Shown one piece after another: positions 8,953-15,209 of a stretch of 42,690 nucleotides of DNA; the first letter of the stretch is position 1; each line of letters starts with the position of its first letter. Location: assembly GCF_002341865.1 (NCBI RefSeq), contig NZ_DDOV01000055.1, positions 44,957-87,646 of the forward strand, in the 5' to 3' direction. Source of the DNA: Clostridium sp. UBA2485. Lineage in GTDB: Bacteria > Bacillota > Clostridia > Clostridiales > Clostridiaceae. A program made the translations under genes and the position numbers. Below the pieces are notes generated by a model that was not told where the DNA came from, ran no database searches, and worked only from the letters and a program-made list of their open reading frames with translations.

Positions 8953-9846
8953 ATGATAAGGTTAACTGAGATTGAAGGAAGAAAAGTGGAATATTTAATT
9001 AAAGGGAATGGAGAAAAAACAGTAGCTATTATGGTAGGAATGGGGTGTAGTATTTACGATTGGTTAAATATTATTGAAGATATATCACAATATGCCAACG
9101 TCATTGCAATTCATAGACCTGGAGTTGGAAATAGTGAGCCACATATTGAAGGAAGTACAACTGCTATAGCCTCCAAAGATTTATACTCTTTAATAAAAAA
9201 ACTTGATATCAAAGAGAAGATTATATTGGTAGGGCATTCCTATGGAGGTTTGTGTGTTCAGCATTTTTCTAGATTATATCCAGAAAAGGTAGAAGGAGCA
9301 GTTCTCGTTGATTCTTCATCAGTAGATGGTTATAAATTTAATGAGTTAGAGTTACCTGTATCTGATGAAAATGAATCTGATGAAGCATATATAAATTTAT
9401 GGACAACCTATTCTAAATATACTAAAGAACAATTAAAAGATGAAATAAAACCGACATTATCCAAAGAGGAACTAAAGCTACCTTATGAAATTCAACAGGA
9501 ACTTTTAGAATTTAATATAAGACCTGAATTTTATAGAACACAATTATCAGAATTAATTGACTTAAGAAATGGTGGAAAAGAAATAAAAAGTGCAGGTAAA
9601 TTTCCAAATGTACCTTTAAAGATATTAATAAGAGATCCTGAATATTCTATAAATCAAATAATAGAAACATACAGAGTACCTAGAGAAGAAGCTGAAAGAG
9701 TGGAAGAACTATGGCAGAGATTATCCAAGGAATTAAAAGAGTTATCAAATAAAAGTGAACTTATAATTGTAGAAAATAGTGATCATTGTATTAATGAAAG
9801 TAGACCAGATGCAGTTATTGCTGCAATAAAGGAACTTTTAATCTAA
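8953..9846 (+). CDS. alpha/beta-fold hydrolase
   Basis: The 297-residue soluble protein has the nucleophile elbow LVGHSYGG with Ser96, a HRPGVGNSEP strand-loop typical of haloperoxidase/lipase-like hydrolases near 54-63, a candidate acid in GAVLVDSSS, and the catalytic His in ENSDHCINE near the C-terminus. There is no signal peptide. A helical lid is likely at about 125-235. The start at ATG 8953 follows a strong GGGAGAGGGGG. It is a single gene ending directly at hairpin repeat R1 (9845-9916), which probably serves as its terminator. Substrate and pathway cannot be deduced. Confidence 0.85.
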   Translation: MIRLTEIEGRKVEYLIKGNGEKTVAIMVGMGCSIYDWLNIIEDISQYANVIAIHRPGVGNSEPHIEGSTTAIASKDLYSLIKKLDIKEKIILVGHSYGGLCVQHFSRLYPEKVEGAVLVDSSSVDGYKFNELELPVSDENESDEAYINLWTTYSKYTKEQLKDEIKPTLSKEELKLPYEIQQELLEFNIRPEFYRTQLSELIDLRNGGKEIKSAGKFPNVPLKILIRDPEYSINQIIETYRVPREEAERVEELWQRLSKELKELSNKSELIIVENSDHCINESRPDAVIAAIKELLI

Positions 9847-9916
9847 GGGACGGTTCATAATTATATTATAAATAGATTATATTATTTATAATATAATAAA
9901 AATGAACTGTCTCTTT
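9845..9916. repeat. hairpin repeat R1 of the GGGACGGTTCAT family
   Basis: The arms are AAGGGACGGTTCAT and ATGAACTGTCTCTTT, which pair with G-U wobbles, and an inner AT-rich arm (ATTATATTATAAATA with its complement) extends the stem to about 30 bp. It starts at the hydrolase stop codon and may act as its transcription terminator. Related copies are at 14871-14938, 20719-20785, about 32430-32485, and a partial tandem copy at 19384-19415. Confidence 0.75.
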
Positions 9917-9950
9917 AATATTCAAAAAAATTAATAAAAAGCTTTTTATT

Positions 9951-10272
9951 ATGATGATTGTATGCACTGTTATTTTCACAACTTTAATTGGAGGTTCTAT
10001 CAAAGAAGAAGCCAAGCAGGTTGTTAAGGTGAGTGAAATGAAAGAAAGAGGATATTAATAGACTTGAAAAACTATATAACTTCAATGATAAAGAAGTGGA
10101 GAGCTTTATTTTCTATATAGCTTCTACAAATATTAAAGCTGATGAAGTAACTGTAATTAAAGCTAAAGATGTTAATAATGTGGAAAATATTAAACAGAAT
10201 TTCTTTATTTCTATGATATACTCTTTAAAAAGAGATTTTTTAGAAAATAGAGAGGAAGTATATAATTTATGA
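9951..10272 (+). pseudogene. frameshifted remnant, DUF4358-like membrane-anchored protein
   Basis: Two open pieces in different frames join into one protein-like sequence. The first (from ATG 9951) reads as a membrane anchor MMIVCTVIFTTLIGGSIKEE and stops soon after SEMKERGY at 10056-10058. The second, shifted by one base around 10045, reads KEDINRLEKLYNF, then ESFIFYIASTNIKADEVTVI, to a TGA at 10270-10272. The second part resembles the DUF4358 family of clostridial exported proteins, whose function is unknown. No ribosome-binding site precedes 9951, and hairpin repeat R1 lies immediately upstream. The stop overlaps the next start as ATGA, so the ancestral gene was coupled to the ChrB-like gene. 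Confidence 0.55.
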
Positions 10273-10802
10273 GTACAAATTTTTTAACTTTTACATATAA
10301 AATTCCAAGTGAACCCTCTAAGAATAGAGTCTATGTTTGGAGAATAATTAAAGATCTAGGAGGAATTTATCTGCAACATGGTGTAGCTTTATTTCCATAT
10401 CAAGAAAACCTATATGAAATTTTACAGAATCTTCGTGAAGAAGTTAATTTATTAGGTGGAAAATCAACATTAGGTCAACTTAATTTTATAAATGAAGAAG
10501 ATGAAAAAAATATTATATTGGAGTTCAAACAACAAGTAAATGAAGAATATAATGAATTTCAAGAGAACTGCCAACGACTTGTATACGAACTTGACCGTGA
10601 AACTGAAAATGGAAAATTTAAATTTTCTGAACTTGAAGAAAATGAGGAAGAACTAAAAAAGCTCCAACGATGGTATGATAAAATTATTAAAAGAGATTAT
10701 TTTAATTCGGAAGGTAAAGATAAAGCAGAAGAAGTGTTTGAAAAAGCAAAAGTAAGATTACAAGAATATTCCGATGAAGTTTATAAAAGGCATGAGGAAT
10801 AA
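10269..10802 (+). CDS. ChrB N-terminal-domain protein (paralogue 1)
   Basis: The 177-residue protein resembles the N-terminal domain of ChrB, the regulator of chromate-resistance operons: TYKIPSEPSKNRVYVWRIIK, DLGGIYLQHGVALFP. The rest is strongly charged and helical (about 85-175, Glu/Lys-rich, probably coiled). The ATG at 10269 overlaps the stop of the broken upstream gene, and GAGAGGAAG at about 10250-10258 is its ribosome-binding site. It is closely similar to the protein at 12073-12669, sharing NRVYNWR, YLQHG and KFKFSELEENEEEL. The two copies flank a CDF metal transporter, which supports a metal-linked regulatory or sensing role. No ChrA chromate transporter is present, so chromate itself need not be the signal. 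Confidence 0.75.
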   Translation: MSTNFLTFTYKIPSEPSKNRVYVWRIIKDLGGIYLQHGVALFPYQENLYEILQNLREEVNLLGGKSTLGQLNFINEEDEKNIILEFKQQVNEEYNEFQENCQRLVYELDRETENGKFKFSELEENEEELKKLQRWYDKIIKRDYFNSEGKDKAEEVFEKAKVRLQEYSDEVYKRHEE

Positions 10803-10895
10803 TAATAAAATAATATATAAGAAAAAGTTAAGTAGAAATTCTTTATGAAATTAAGATTATAAGGAATTTCTATTTTTTTATATTATAAAATGTTA

Positions 10896-10924
10896 TTGAC
10901 GTTAAATGTAACGAGTGTTACAAT
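10896..10924 (+). promoter_or_regulatory. sigma-A-type promoter of the CDF operon
   Basis: TTGACG (10896-10901) and TACAAT (10919-10924) are separated by exactly 17 bases. The palindrome at 10907-10922 covers the spacer and part of the -10 box, so the promoter looks built for repression. A second operator follows at 10939-10954. Confidence 0.75.
10907..10922. promoter_or_regulatory. operator 1, TGTAAC-N4-GTTACA
   Basis: TGTAAC-GAGT-GTTACA is a perfect 6-bp inverted repeat with a 4-base centre, placed between and over the -35 and -10 elements of the CDF promoter. Confidence 0.7.
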
Positions 10925-10938
10925 TAGCATATATTGTA

Positions 10939-10954
10939 TGTAACAACTGTTACA
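10939..10954. promoter_or_regulatory. operator 2, TGTAAC-N4-GTTACA
   Basis: TGTAAC-AACT-GTTACA has the same arms as operator 1, starts 32 bases later (three helical turns), and lies in the presumed 5' leader. Both copies are followed by ATTA. The same face of the helix suggests cooperative binding of one dimeric repressor. Confidence 0.7.
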
Positions 10955-11004
10955 ATTAATATATATTTCATGATGATAATTAGAAATATTAGGAGAGGAT
11001 AACA

Positions 11005-11910
11005 TTGGGAAAATTTTTCAGGAAGAATGAATTTGAGAATATAAAGGGTAGAGAAAAATATGGCATTATTGCTTGCATTGTAAATATACTTTTGAATATT
11101 TTCCTATTCACTTTAAAACTTATGATTGGCCTTTTATCTCAGAGTATATCTATTATGGCTGATGGATTTGATAACTTAGTTGATTCACTTTTATCGATAG
11201 TAATAATTTTAGGGTTTAAGGTTGCCAATAAACCAGCTGATGAAAAACATCCTTTTGGCTATGGAAGAATTGAATATATTTTTACTTTATTAGTTTCTAT
11301 TTTTATTTTGCTATTTGGTGCTTTATTTATTAAAAACTCCTTAATGCAGATATTGAGCCCGAAACCAATAAAATACAGTAATATTGCACTGATTTCGTTA
11401 ATAATTTCAATCTTAATAAAAGTATTTTTGGTTAAATTTAATAGAAAAATAGGAGAAAAAATAAAATCACCTTTAATGAAATTGAATGTATTAGATTGTT
11501 TAACTGATATTCTTTCAACAGGAGCGACAATTATATCATTAACTTTATCAGGTTTTACAGAATTTCCCATAGATGGATTTATAGGAATTATTGTATCTAT
11601 ATTTATATTATATACAGGATTTAAATCAGCAGCTAATAGTATAGATTTATTACTTGGAAGAAATATTACATTTGAACTTATGGATGAGATAAAAAACATA
11701 CTATTTTCTTATAAGGATATAAGTGGTATTCATAATTTAGTTATTCATGATTATGGGCCAGATAAAAGATGGGGTTCTGTACATGTAGAGATAGTCTCAG
11801 ATAGAAATTTATCAAAAATCGATGAATTAATGGATAACATACAGAATGATATTGTGAAAAAATTAAATTTGAATATTAATATACACGTGGATTTAACTGA
11901 GCAAAAATAA
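11005..11910 (+). CDS. cation diffusion facilitator (CDF) metal exporter, Mn-type site motifs
   Basis: The 301-residue protein has the CDF layout: six membrane helices within about residues 18-212, a KHPFGYGRIEYI loop (81-92), and a cytosolic C-terminal domain (about 215-301). Helix 2 carries D56-N-L-V-D60 and helix 5 carries D164-C-L-T-D168. Zn-type CDFs normally have HxxxD; DxxxD in both helices is associated with Mn(II)-type members, so Mn2+ or a related divalent ion is the likely cargo. The TTG start at 11005 follows AGGAGAGG. It has a strong promoter with two palindromic operators and sits between two ChrB-like paralogues, followed by a Fur-family gene. It should export excess metal across the inner membrane. 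Confidence 0.88.
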   Translation: MGKFFRKNEFENIKGREKYGIIACIVNILLNIFLFTLKLMIGLLSQSISIMADGFDNLVDSLLSIVIILGFKVANKPADEKHPFGYGRIEYIFTLLVSIFILLFGALFIKNSLMQILSPKPIKYSNIALISLIISILIKVFLVKFNRKIGEKIKSPLMKLNVLDCLTDILSTGATIISLTLSGFTEFPIDGFIGIIVSIFILYTGFKSAANSIDLLLGRNITFELMDEIKNILFSYKDISGIHNLVIHDYGPDKRWGSVHVEIVSDRNLSKIDELMDNIQNDIVKKLNLNINIHVDLTEQK

Positions 11911-11917
11911 GCTTATA

Positions 11918-11931
11918 ACTACGTACGTAGT
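11918..11931. promoter_or_regulatory. perfect 14-bp palindrome between CDF and second chrB-like gene
   Basis: ACTACGTACGTAGT is a perfect palindrome, GC-richer than its surroundings, eight bases after the CDF stop. It might be an operator for the downstream genes or a small hairpin. No identical copy was noticed elsewhere in the window. Confidence 0.35.
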
Positions 11932-12072
11932 AGGATGAAAATCTTAAAGATGTGTATGTTTCCTAATAATAAACAGTTTATTATAGAAGAAATATCAAAG
12001 GTTAAATTCAATGTTAAGTTGAATTTAAATATGTTGATGATTTTTTATCACTGTAGGAGAGAGGCGATTAAA

Positions 12073-12669
12073 TTGAAAACAAAATTTCTAGCTTTTAGCT
12101 ATAAAATACCAAGTGAGCCATCTAAAAATAGGGTGTATTTTTGGAGAGCAATTAAAGAGCTAGGTGCAGTGTATCTTCAACATGGAATAATATTGCTTCC
12201 TAAAAATGAGGAGATACTTAATAAATTACAAGAATTAAGATATGAAGTTATAAAATTAAAAGGTAAGGCTACTGTTAGTGAAATTTCATTTATAAATGAA
12301 GATGATAAAAATGATATCATGTTTGAGTTTGAAAAATCACGAAAGGAAGAGTATGAAGAATTATCAAAAGAGTGTGAGAAAATTATTCGGGAAATAAATA
12401 GAGAGATTGAAAATAAAAAGTTTAAATTTTCGGAACTAGAAGAAAATGAGGAAGAATTAGAAAAAATTAAACGCTGGTTTAAAAAAATAGTTATGAGAGA
12501 TTATTACAATATATCAGAAAGAGAAATAGCAGTTGAAAAAATAAAGAGTGCAGAAATAAAACTTCAAAGATATTCCGAAGAAGTCTGCAAAAGAGAAAAT
12601 TCAAAATTTTATTGTCATAAAAATTATAATTGCGATCATAAACACTATTATAAATGTCATCATAGATAG
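12073..12669 (+). CDS. ChrB N-terminal-domain protein with Cys/His-rich metal-binding tail (paralogue 2)
   Basis: Started at TTG 12073 (GAGG at 12061-12064), the protein is 198 residues and aligns end to end with the ChrB-like protein at 10269. The frame is open upstream to 11935, but that extension has no similarity. Residues 4-45 match the ChrB N-terminal domain (FSYKIPSEPSKNRVYFWRAI) and 85-172 are charged helix. Unlike its paralogue, it ends in a 21-residue tail with Cys181, His182, Cys187, His189, His191, Cys195, His196 and His197, which looks like a soft-metal ligand cluster. It lies between the CDF exporter and fur. The tail suggests that this copy senses or buffers the metal. The function is inferred. 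Confidence 0.78.
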   Translation: MKTKFLAFSYKIPSEPSKNRVYFWRAIKELGAVYLQHGIILLPKNEEILNKLQELRYEVIKLKGKATVSEISFINEDDKNDIMFEFEKSRKEEYEELSKECEKIIREINREIENKKFKFSELEENEEELEKIKRWFKKIVMRDYYNISEREIAVEKIKSAEIKLQRYSEEVCKRENSKFYCHKNYNCDHKHYYKCHHR

Positions 12670-13054
12670 GAGTGATATTTATGCAGGAGTTATTGGAAGA
12701 AATAAGAAATAGTTTAAAAGAAAAAGGCTATAAAATAACGCAACCAAGAGAAAAGGTATTAGATATTATTATTAAAAATCGATATAAACATTTAACTTCT
12801 GATGAAATTTACGTGCTTATAAAAAAAGATTATCCTAAAATAGGTATTTCAACGGTTTATAGAACCATGCAATTATTAGAGAGAATCAATATAGTATGCA
12901 AATTTGATTCTGATGAAGAGGGTATTAGGTATGAATTAATGGAACCAAATGATAAATATCAGCATCCTCATTTTATATGTAAAAACTGTAATAAAGTATA
13001 TCCTGTAAAAGATGTTAATTTAGAACAAATAAAAAATAAAATTGATAAGAACTT

Positions 13055-13062
13055 TAATTTTA
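13055..13062. repeat. left target-site duplication of the IS1595-type element
   Basis: TAATTTTA occurs directly before the left terminal repeat and again at 14795-14802 directly after the right one. An 8-bp duplication is typical for the IS1595 family. Both copies lie in the fur coding sequence. Confidence 0.9.
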
Positions 13063-13099
13063 GGCTCTGTTTTAAACCAAGGTTGATAATGGATAGTAT

Positions 13100-13127
13100 A
13101 AAAGTGGACAATGATTTGTCCACTTTT
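13100..13127. terminator. hairpin terminator inside the insertion sequence
   Basis: A perfect 12-bp stem (13100-13111 with 13116-13127) closes a TGAT loop and has A and T runs at both sides. It follows the HIT gene on the minus strand and would also stop transcripts coming from the fur side. Confidence 0.8.
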
Positions 13128-13156
13128 ATTTAAATCATAATATACAATTAATAATA

Positions 13157-13564
13157 TTAAAGTTCTTTATCAACCATCTCTTTTAACTCATTAGCAATAT
13201 TTTTTGAAAAATCATGCTTTTTATCACTAAATGTCCAACCAAATCCATCTCCCTTATATCTTGGAAAGACATGCATATGATAATGTCCAATATCATTAAA
13301 TTCTCCACCATTTTGCATTACACTATAACCATCTGGGGAATACTTTTCTTTAATTACCTTAACAATTTTTTTAGATAATACCATCATAGACGCTACTACC
13401 TCAGTTGGAATTTCATCAGTATCTAAATAATGTTCTTTAGGAATTATAAGTACATGTCCTTCATTTATTGGCTCTATAGTTAAGAAACACATAATTAACT
13501 CATTCTCATAAACTAAGTTACAAGGTAATTCCCCTTTTACAATTTTACAAAATATACAATCCAT
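13157..13564 (-). CDS. HIT-family nucleotide hydrolase, carried as IS passenger
   Basis: Started at the ATG at 13564-13562 (AAGGAGG just upstream; an upstream open stretch to 13615 lacks one), the protein is 135 residues. It begins MDCIFCKIVKGELPCNLVYE, a zinc-site opening typical of the Hint/HIT branch, has INEGHVLIIPKEH, and carries the His-triad HYHMHVFPR near 98-106. HIT proteins cleave AMP or other nucleotidyl groups from amides, phosphoramidates or dinucleotides in the cytosol. It lies between the IS terminal repeats, downstream of the transposase on the same strand, so it moves with the element. Why an IS carries it is unknown; a host may benefit from an extra hydrolase copy. Confidence 0.9.
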   Translation of the reverse strand: MDCIFCKIVKGELPCNLVYENELIMCFLTIEPINEGHVLIIPKEHYLDTDEIPTEVVASMMVLSKKIVKVIKEKYSPDGYSVMQNGGEFNDIGHYHMHVFPRYKGDGFGWTFSDKKHDFSKNIANELKEMVDKEL

Positions 13565-13682
13565 ATTTACCTCCTTAATTTGTTTTGAAGTTCGTATTAT
13601 AATATAATTGTCCAAAACTTTATATTAGTATTTTACATAATCTACGGATTGTAATCCAGTATTTTCTAAAATATAATCTAAT

Positions 13683-14708
13683 TTAAACAAATCTCGGTAC
13701 TCTGGTCTTAAATTCCTTAACCATAGTATAACTAAGTGCTATATTGCTATGAACTATCAAATTTTTAGTTCTTACTATATCTTTTTCTGTACTAAATGTA
13801 TTTATCCACTTGTGCCACTTTAAGTAGTTTTCAAGATACTTTGTAGCCACTCCGTTAAATCTTGTCATCCATCTCTTTAAATTAGAATGTAGGCTATTTA
13901 TGTGGTTTATATGGTATATATCCTCTTTGTGTCGTCCTCTTTTAATCCTCTTATGTTCTAATTCCATATCAGTAGCAAACTGAATGTATGACTTATGAGA
14001 GTCTGTGCATAGAATAGAATGTTCCCCTATGCGATTTTCATATAAGCGTTCTAACTCATTAGCAGTAACTCTACCAGTACATAACAATTCAATTATTATA
14101 TTTCCTTGCCTATCAAGAGCAGTACCTACACATACTTGTTCTTTGCTTATCCCTCTCTTCTTGACTTGTTTACCTCTCTTACGAGAAGGTCTTGGCATAT
14201 TAGCAGGTTTAGTACCTTTATATGAATAAGCAAAGAAAACTTCATCTGCTTCAACCACACCATCAACAGAGCCTACACCAAGAAACTCACTGATGCAATT
14301 AAGTATCTTATGTCGCCAGTAAAAAGATGTGGCTATATTAATTTCTACTTCTTCGGCAGATTTTCTTATAGAGTAACCATTTAACATACATTTAGCATAT
14401 CTAAGCCACTTATCTAAAGTTTTCTTACTTCTGTAAGTAGCAGAGTTAGTTAAATCGGAGAATGATTTTTTACAATTTCTGCATAAATATCTTTGCACAC
14501 CATTTCTTTTCCCATTTCTAACTACATCAGTACCATTACAATGACAACAAATTCTACCTTTAGAAAATCTCATTTCTTTGACTTCCTTAGTTACTTGTGC
14601 GACTTGAGAACCTAAAACAAGATATTCCTCTAATTGCGTTAATAATTCTTGTTGTTCTTGTTCTGATAAGGCTTTTGCTTGTGCCAATACTGATGTTACA
14701 TTGTTCAT
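13683..14708 (-). CDS. IS1595-family (ISXO2-like) transposase
   Basis: The 341-residue protein starts at an ATG at 14708 behind GGAGGT. Residues 54-79 form a zinc ribbon (CCHC...CRNC) followed by a helix-turn-helix region. The catalytic domain is of the ISXO2/IS1595 DDE type, with candidate acids in VVEADEVFFAY and LCTDSHKSY and the family's HSNLKRWM segment in place of a plain Glu. Length is normal and no frame break is seen, so the enzyme is probably active. It lies inside matching inverted ends with an 8-bp target duplication. Confidence 0.92.
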   Translation of the reverse strand: MNNVTSVLAQAKALSEQEQQELLTQLEEYLVLGSQVAQVTKEVKEMRFSKGRICCHCNGTDVVRNGKRNGVQRYLCRNCKKSFSDLTNSATYRSKKTLDKWLRYAKCMLNGYSIRKSAEEVEINIATSFYWRHKILNCISEFLGVGSVDGVVEADEVFFAYSYKGTKPANMPRPSRKRGKQVKKRGISKEQVCVGTALDRQGNIIIELLCTGRVTANELERLYENRIGEHSILCTDSHKSYIQFATDMELEHKRIKRGRHKEDIYHINHINSLHSNLKRWMTRFNGVATKYLENYLKWHKWINTFSTEKDIVRTKNLIVHSNIALSYTMVKEFKTRVPRFV

Positions 14709-14794
14709 CGTGTTACCTCCGAAAATTCATTATAACTATATTATAACCTATTTTCAGAAAAGTACACATATCAACCATTATTTAAAACAGAGCC

Positions 14795-14802
14795 TAATTT
14801 TA
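14795..14802. repeat. right target-site duplication of the IS1595-type element
   Basis: TAATTTTA, identical to 13055-13062. Removing the element and one copy restores the fur reading frame. Confidence 0.9.
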
Positions 14803-14870
14803 AGATAATTAACTATAGTCTTAAGTTTTACGGAATATGCAAAAATTGCAGCAAATTATAGAATTATATT

Positions 14871-14938
14871 AAAGGGACGGTTCATAATTTTATTATAAAT
14901 AAAATTATACTATTTATAATAAAATGAACCGTCCCTTT
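14871..14938. repeat. hairpin repeat R2 of the GGGACGGTTCAT family
   Basis: This is the best-preserved copy: AAAGGGACGGTTCAT pairs perfectly with ATGAACCGTCCCTTT, and the inner arms TTTTATTATAAATA and TATTTATAATAAAA extend the stem around a short loop. It begins ten bases after the original fur stop and could terminate that transcript. Confidence 0.8.
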
Positions 14939-15027
14939 AATAGGAGTCGCTTGGGAATGTGTACTTTTAAAAGAAACAATAGTTTAATTTAACTTAACTA
15001 CATGAATAACAAAGTTACTGTTTATAT

Positions 15028-15056
15028 TTGACATTGTAAATGAGCCATAGTAAAAT
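15028..15056 (+). promoter_or_regulatory. sigma-A promoter of the queuosine-precursor operon
   Basis: Perfect TTGACA (15028-15033) and TAAAAT (15051-15056) with a 17-base spacer. Transcription would start near 15063, giving a leader of about 147 bases that contains the riboswitch. Confidence 0.75.
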
Positions 15057-15078
15057 ATATAAATATAAAAAAGAATAA

Positions 15079-15117
15079 AGACAGTTCGTAACCATCCTGT
15101 CTATAAACAAAACTAGG
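15079..15117 (+). promoter_or_regulatory. preQ1-I riboswitch aptamer
   Basis: The P1 stem AGACAG/CTGTCT (15079-15084 with 15097-15102) closes a loop TTCGTAACCATC. An A-rich tail, ATAAACAAAACTAGG, follows. The order stem, UAACC-containing loop, then AAACAAAAC ending in GG closely matches the preQ1-I class of H-type pseudoknots (the Thermoanaerobacter type). It precedes queD/queE/folE/queC, the genes that make preQ0, which supports the call. PreQ1 binding should turn the operon down through the terminators that follow. Confidence 0.85.
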
Positions 15118-15121
15118 ACGT

Positions 15122-15178
15122 AACTACCGGCTTAGGTAGTTTTTTGTTTATGGGCGTTTTACGCCCTTTTTTATTTTC
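15122..15178 (+). terminator. two tandem terminator hairpins of the riboswitch
   Basis: Hairpin 1 is AACTACC-GGCTTA-GGTAGTT with a T-run (15122-15145). Hairpin 2 is GGGCGT-TTT-ACGCCC followed by TTTTTTATTTT (15152-15177). Both lie between the aptamer and the first gene. Two consecutive terminators in one riboswitch leader are unusual; the second is stronger and may back up the first. Confidence 0.75.
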
Positions 15179-15209
15179 AAAAAACCTTCAAAGGTAAGGA
15201 GGAAGGATA

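Larger units (their letters stand above)
13063..14794 (-). mobile_element. IS1595-family insertion sequence with HIT passenger gene
   Basis: The 1732-bp element has inverted ends GGCTCTGTTTTAAA (13063-13076) and its complement (14781-14794); similarity extends inward through a shared GGTTGATA. It is bounded by an 8-bp direct repeat TAATTTTA. Both internal genes run on the minus strand: the transposase (13683-14708), then a HIT-family hydrolase (13157-13564), then a hairpin terminator. Passenger genes are known in the IS1595 family. The intact ends, transposase and target duplication, and the clean split of fur, indicate a recent insertion. Confidence 0.92.
12681..14861 (+). pseudogene. Fur-family metal regulator interrupted by an IS1595-type element
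   Basis: Joining 12681-13062 to 14803-14861 restores a complete 146-residue Fur protein in frame. It has the DNA-binding region ITQPREKVLDII and ISTVYRTMQLLER, then FICKNCNKVY (first CxxC) and, after the insertion, KFYGICKNCSKL (second CxxC of the structural zinc site). The insertion removes the last 19 or so residues, including the second CxxC, and replaces them with about 21 element-encoded residues ending at 13133. The start ATG 12681 has AGGAG at 12668-12672; a GTG at 12672 is too close. It followed the CDF/ChrB genes and was probably their regulator or co-regulated partner (PerR/Zur/Fur subtype not resolved). The truncated product is probably inactive. Confidence 0.9.

Noticed and set aside
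11935..12072. N-terminal extension of the second ChrB-like gene
   Set aside because: Not shared with the paralogue and lacks a proper ribosome-binding site; TTG 12073 fits both tests.
13063..13133. True C-terminus of the Fur-like protein
   Set aside because: The last 21 or so residues come from the insertion-sequence end; the original terminus is after the element.
15122..15178. Second riboswitch in tandem with the preQ1-I aptamer
   Set aside because: The two hairpins are followed by T-runs and lack the aptamer loop and A-rich tail, so they are terminators.
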